NCBI GenBank assembly: GCA_017882205.1
Contig: JADGPY010000401.1
Span: 1-8,647, forward strand
Source of the DNA: Chitinophagaceae bacterium
GTDB taxonomy: Bacteria > Bacteroidota > Bacteroidia > Chitinophagales > Chitinophagaceae
Length of the DNA: 8,647 nucleotides
Direction: 5' to 3'
Positions 6,803 to 8,647 of the stretch are shown here, one piece after another. The first letter of the stretch is position 1; each line of letters starts with the position of its first letter. Under the pieces are notes generated by a model. It was not told the origin of the DNA and did not search any database. It saw nothing but the letters and a program-made list of their open reading frames with translations. The translations under genes and the position numbers were made by a program.

Positions 6803-8428
6803 TTAATTATACAACTCCTCCTGTAAAGCTTTTACTCTTTCATCCATTAAGTAATCATCATAGGTAGTTACCCGATCTATAATCCCTTTCGGTGTGATCT
6901 CAATGATCCTATTGGCTACTGTTTGCATAAACTGGTGGTCATGAGTGGTGCATAATACAATTCCAGGAAAGGTGATCATTCCATCATTGAATGCAGTGAT
7001 GCTTTCAAGGTCAAGGTGGTTGGTAGGCTCATCTAATATAACCACATTAGGATTTTGCAGCATCATCCTGCTTATCATACAACGAACCTTCTCTCCTCCA
7101 CTTAATACATTTATTTTTTTCTTGATCTCATCGCCACTGAATAACATCTTACCAAGAAATCCCCGAAGAAAATCTTCATCCACGTCTTTTACATAAGGTG
7201 GCACATATTGACGGAGCCAATCCATCAGGCTTAATTTACCAGTAAAAAATTCAGTATTATCGTTTGGAAGATAAGCCGTAGTAATGGTAGTACCCCATTC
7301 AAATTTTCCCGAGTCTGCTTTCATCTTTTTATTGATGATCTCAAAAAAAGCGGTTAATGCAGCAGGGTCCCTGCCCAGAAAAGCAATCTTCTGACCTTTT
7401 ACAATATCAAAAGATATATTATGAAATAATGTCCTGCCATCCATTTTTTTAGTTAGCTTTTCTACATTCAATATTTGATTTCCCGGATCTCTCTCAGGTT
7501 TGAAAATAATACCGGGGTACTTCCTGTTGGATGGTGATATATCTTCGATCACTAATTTCTCCAAAGCTTTTTTCCTTGAAGTAGCTTGTTTAGATTTCGA
7601 AGCATTAGCGCTGAATCGGGCAATAAATTCAAGTAGGTCCTTTCTCTTGTCTTCCGTCTTTTTGTTCTTATCAGTCATCTGGCGGGCAGCAAGTTGGGAA
7701 CTTTCATACCAAAATGTGTAGTTTCCGGTATATATCTTTATTTTTTGACGATCTACGTCAGCAACATGAGTACAAACTGCATCAAGGAAGTGACGATCAT
7801 GACTTACCACCAATACGATATTCTCGTAGTCTGCCAGGAAATTTTCCAGCCAGGAAATAGTAGCGACGTCAAGATTGTTCGTAGGTTCATCCAATAACAA
7901 AATATCGGGATTGCCAAATAATGCCTGCGCAAGAAGCACACGTACTTTTACATTTGCAGCAATATCGCGCATAAGGGTTTGATGGAATTCATCCTTTACG
8001 CCCAATTCGCTAAGTAAAGTTGCTGCATCGCTCTCTGCAGTATAACCACCCATTTCTCCAAATTCTTCCTCAAGATGAGCAGCCTTCATTCCATCTGCTT
8101 CACTGAAGTTTTCTTTCATATAGACAGCATCCTTTTCATGCCTTATATCCCACATTTTATTATGCCCCATTAACACTGTATCAAGCACTGAAATATCATC
8201 AAACTCAAAGTGGTCCTGACGCAAAACGGCCATCCGTTCTCCCGGTGAAATACTTACTGTTCCTTTATTTGGTTCTATTTCGCCACTTATTATCTTTAAT
8301 AATGTTGACTTACCTGCGCCGTTAGCTCCAATAATTCCGTAACAATTGCCTTTCGTGAAATTAAGGTTCACCTCATCAAACAACACCCTCTTTCCGTAGG
8401 CCAGGGTTAAATTATTTACACTGATCAT
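6803..8428 (-). CDS. ybiT: ABC-F family ATPase, YbiT-like
   Basis: Soluble ABC-F protein of 541 residues with two nucleotide-binding domains and no membrane segments. Family members act on the ribosome as translation factors rather than as transporters. NBD1 has Walker A GANGAGKST (34-42), Q-loop Gln71, Walker B ILLLDEP (176-182) and switch His210. Its signature position (156-164) reads IAANVKVRV instead of LSGGxxxRV. The inter-domain linker (about 240-305) contains RFSANASKSKQATSR, characteristic of the YbiT/EttA-like branch. NBD2 keeps signature LSGGEKVR (442-449), Walker B VVILDEPTNHLD and switch His496, but its Walker A position (about 352-361) reads GRDPAALTAF and lacks the P-loop lysine. 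No antibiotic-resistance-type extended linker is seen. A TACCTTTG box lies 23 bases upstream of the ATG, and AGAAGG directly abuts the start codon. Family assignment is firm; the exact YbiT orthology is likely but not proven. Confidence 0.93.
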   Translation of the reverse strand: MISVNNLTLAYGKRVLFDEVNLNFTKGNCYGIIGANGAGKSTLLKIISGEIEPNKGTVSISPGERMAVLRQDHFEFDDISVLDTVLMGHNKMWDIRHEKDAVYMKENFSEADGMKAAHLEEEFGEMGGYTAESDAATLLSELGVKDEFHQTLMRDIAANVKVRVLLAQALFGNPDILLLDEPTNNLDVATISWLENFLADYENIVLVVSHDRHFLDAVCTHVADVDRQKIKIYTGNYTFWYESSQLAARQMTDKNKKTEDKRKDLLEFIARFSANASKSKQATSRKKALEKLVIEDISPSNRKYPGIIFKPERDPGNQILNVEKLTKKMDGRTLFHNISFDIVKGQKIAFLGRDPAALTAFFEIINKKMKADSGKFEWGTTITTAYLPNDNTEFFTGKLSLMDWLRQYVPPYVKDVDEDFLRGFLGKMLFSGDEIKKKINVLSGGEKVRCMISRMMLQNPNVVILDEPTNHLDLESITAFNDGMITFPGIVLCTTHDHQFMQTVANRIIEITPKGIIDRVTTYDDYLMDERVKALQEELYN

Positions 8429-8450
8429 CCTTCTTTATTTTTTGGAGGCG

Positions 8451-8458
8451 CAAAGGTA
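8451..8458 (-). promoter_or_regulatory. Putative -7 box for the ABC-F gene
   Basis: The minus strand reads TACCTTTG, identical to the -7 box of the exported-protein gene and an exact TAnnTTTG match, ending 23 bases before the ATG at 8428. The region 17-23 bases further upstream contains only CTTAAT, so the -33 element is poor. Confidence 0.5.
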
Positions 8459-8558
8459 ACAAACGATTTGCGATTAAGGCCTTGTGATTTGAGGTGCCGC
8501 GAACTTTAACTAAATAAATTATCCAATTAACAGTACTTGTATCATTTTTGTAAAATCT

Positions 8559-8647
8559 ATGAAACTAATTTATCTCAGTTATCTATTATTAGCAGGCTTA
8601 GCAGGTCTTGGCCAGTCACAACAACAATTTACAATCCATTTTGAGTA
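8559..8647 (+). CDS. N-terminus of an exported protein, cut by the window edge
   Basis: The ATG at 8559 opens a frame of 29 codons to the right edge, with no stop. The translation MKLIYLSYLLLAGLAGLGQS then QQQFTIHFE has a short basic start, a hydrophobic core and a Gly-Gln-Ser region, a convincing Sec signal peptide with cleavage near Gly18 or Ser20. The QFTIHFE stretch is reminiscent of the first strand of OmpA-like or other envelope proteins in Bacteroidota, but too little is visible to name it. It is divergent from the ABC-F gene across 130 bases. CATTTTTG at 8543-8550 is one base from the -7 consensus and would give an almost leaderless transcript. Confidence 0.6.
   Translation, partial: MKLIYLSYLLLAGLAGLGQSQQQFTIHFE

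Noticed and set aside
7345..7380. Possible frameshift or sequencing error explaining the missing Walker A lysine in NBD2 of the ABC-F protein
   Set aside because: The frame stays open and in register, with conserved YbiT-like sequence before it and an intact signature, Walker B and His switch after it, so substitution fits better than a shift.
1..8647. CRISPR array, transposon, phage, toxin-antitoxin or defence genes
   Set aside because: No spaced direct repeats, transposase-like frames or recognisable defence domains were seen on either strand; the genes present are housekeeping, metabolic and envelope functions.

Overview
The window looks like ordinary chromosome from a Bacteroidota bacterium, most likely in or near the Chitinophagaceae. 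The reasons are: near-exact Bacteroidota promoter -7 boxes (TAnnTTTG) upstream of several genes, few convincing Shine-Dalgarno sequences, a DPE2-type amylomaltase with two N-terminal starch-binding modules, an NlpE-like lipoprotein, a small exported beta-barrel-like protein, and a YbiT-type ABC-F protein with a degenerate second nucleotide site. Taxonomic placement is inference from protein style; no marker gene such as rRNA is present.

All complete genes lie on the minus strand, so transcription runs from high to low coordinates. In transcription order: a YbiT-like ABC-F ATPase (8428-6803); a small exported beta-barrel-like protein (6729-6256) with its own well-formed promoter; a GtrA-family four-helix membrane protein (6189-5698) whose stop codon lies inside a 30-bp palindromic repeat; dnaK (5577-3649), closed by a clear intrinsic terminator (3595-3563); an NlpE-domain lipoprotein (3533-3096); a 904-residue 4-alpha-glucanotransferase (3028-314); and, overlapping it by 4 bases (ATGA), the first 105 residues of a dipeptide epimerase of the enolase superfamily, which runs off the left edge. 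At the right edge a divergent plus-strand gene starts at 8559 and encodes a signal peptide before the window ends.

The genes are a mix of housekeeping and envelope functions: chaperone (DnaK), ribosome-associated ATPase (ABC-F), maltodextrin/glycogen metabolism (MalQ/DPE2), murein-peptide recycling (epimerase) and envelope proteins. The lipoprotein, glucanotransferase and epimerase probably form one short operon downstream of the dnaK terminator. I see no CRISPR, transposase, prophage, toxin-antitoxin or defence module, no tRNA or rRNA, and no gene-free stretch over about 130 bases. I do not think the window holds an undescribed multi-gene system. The points most worth a second look are the matched loss of both halves of one ATP site in the ABC-F protein, the palindromic repeat that supplies a stop codon, and the translational coupling of two metabolically unrelated enzymes.
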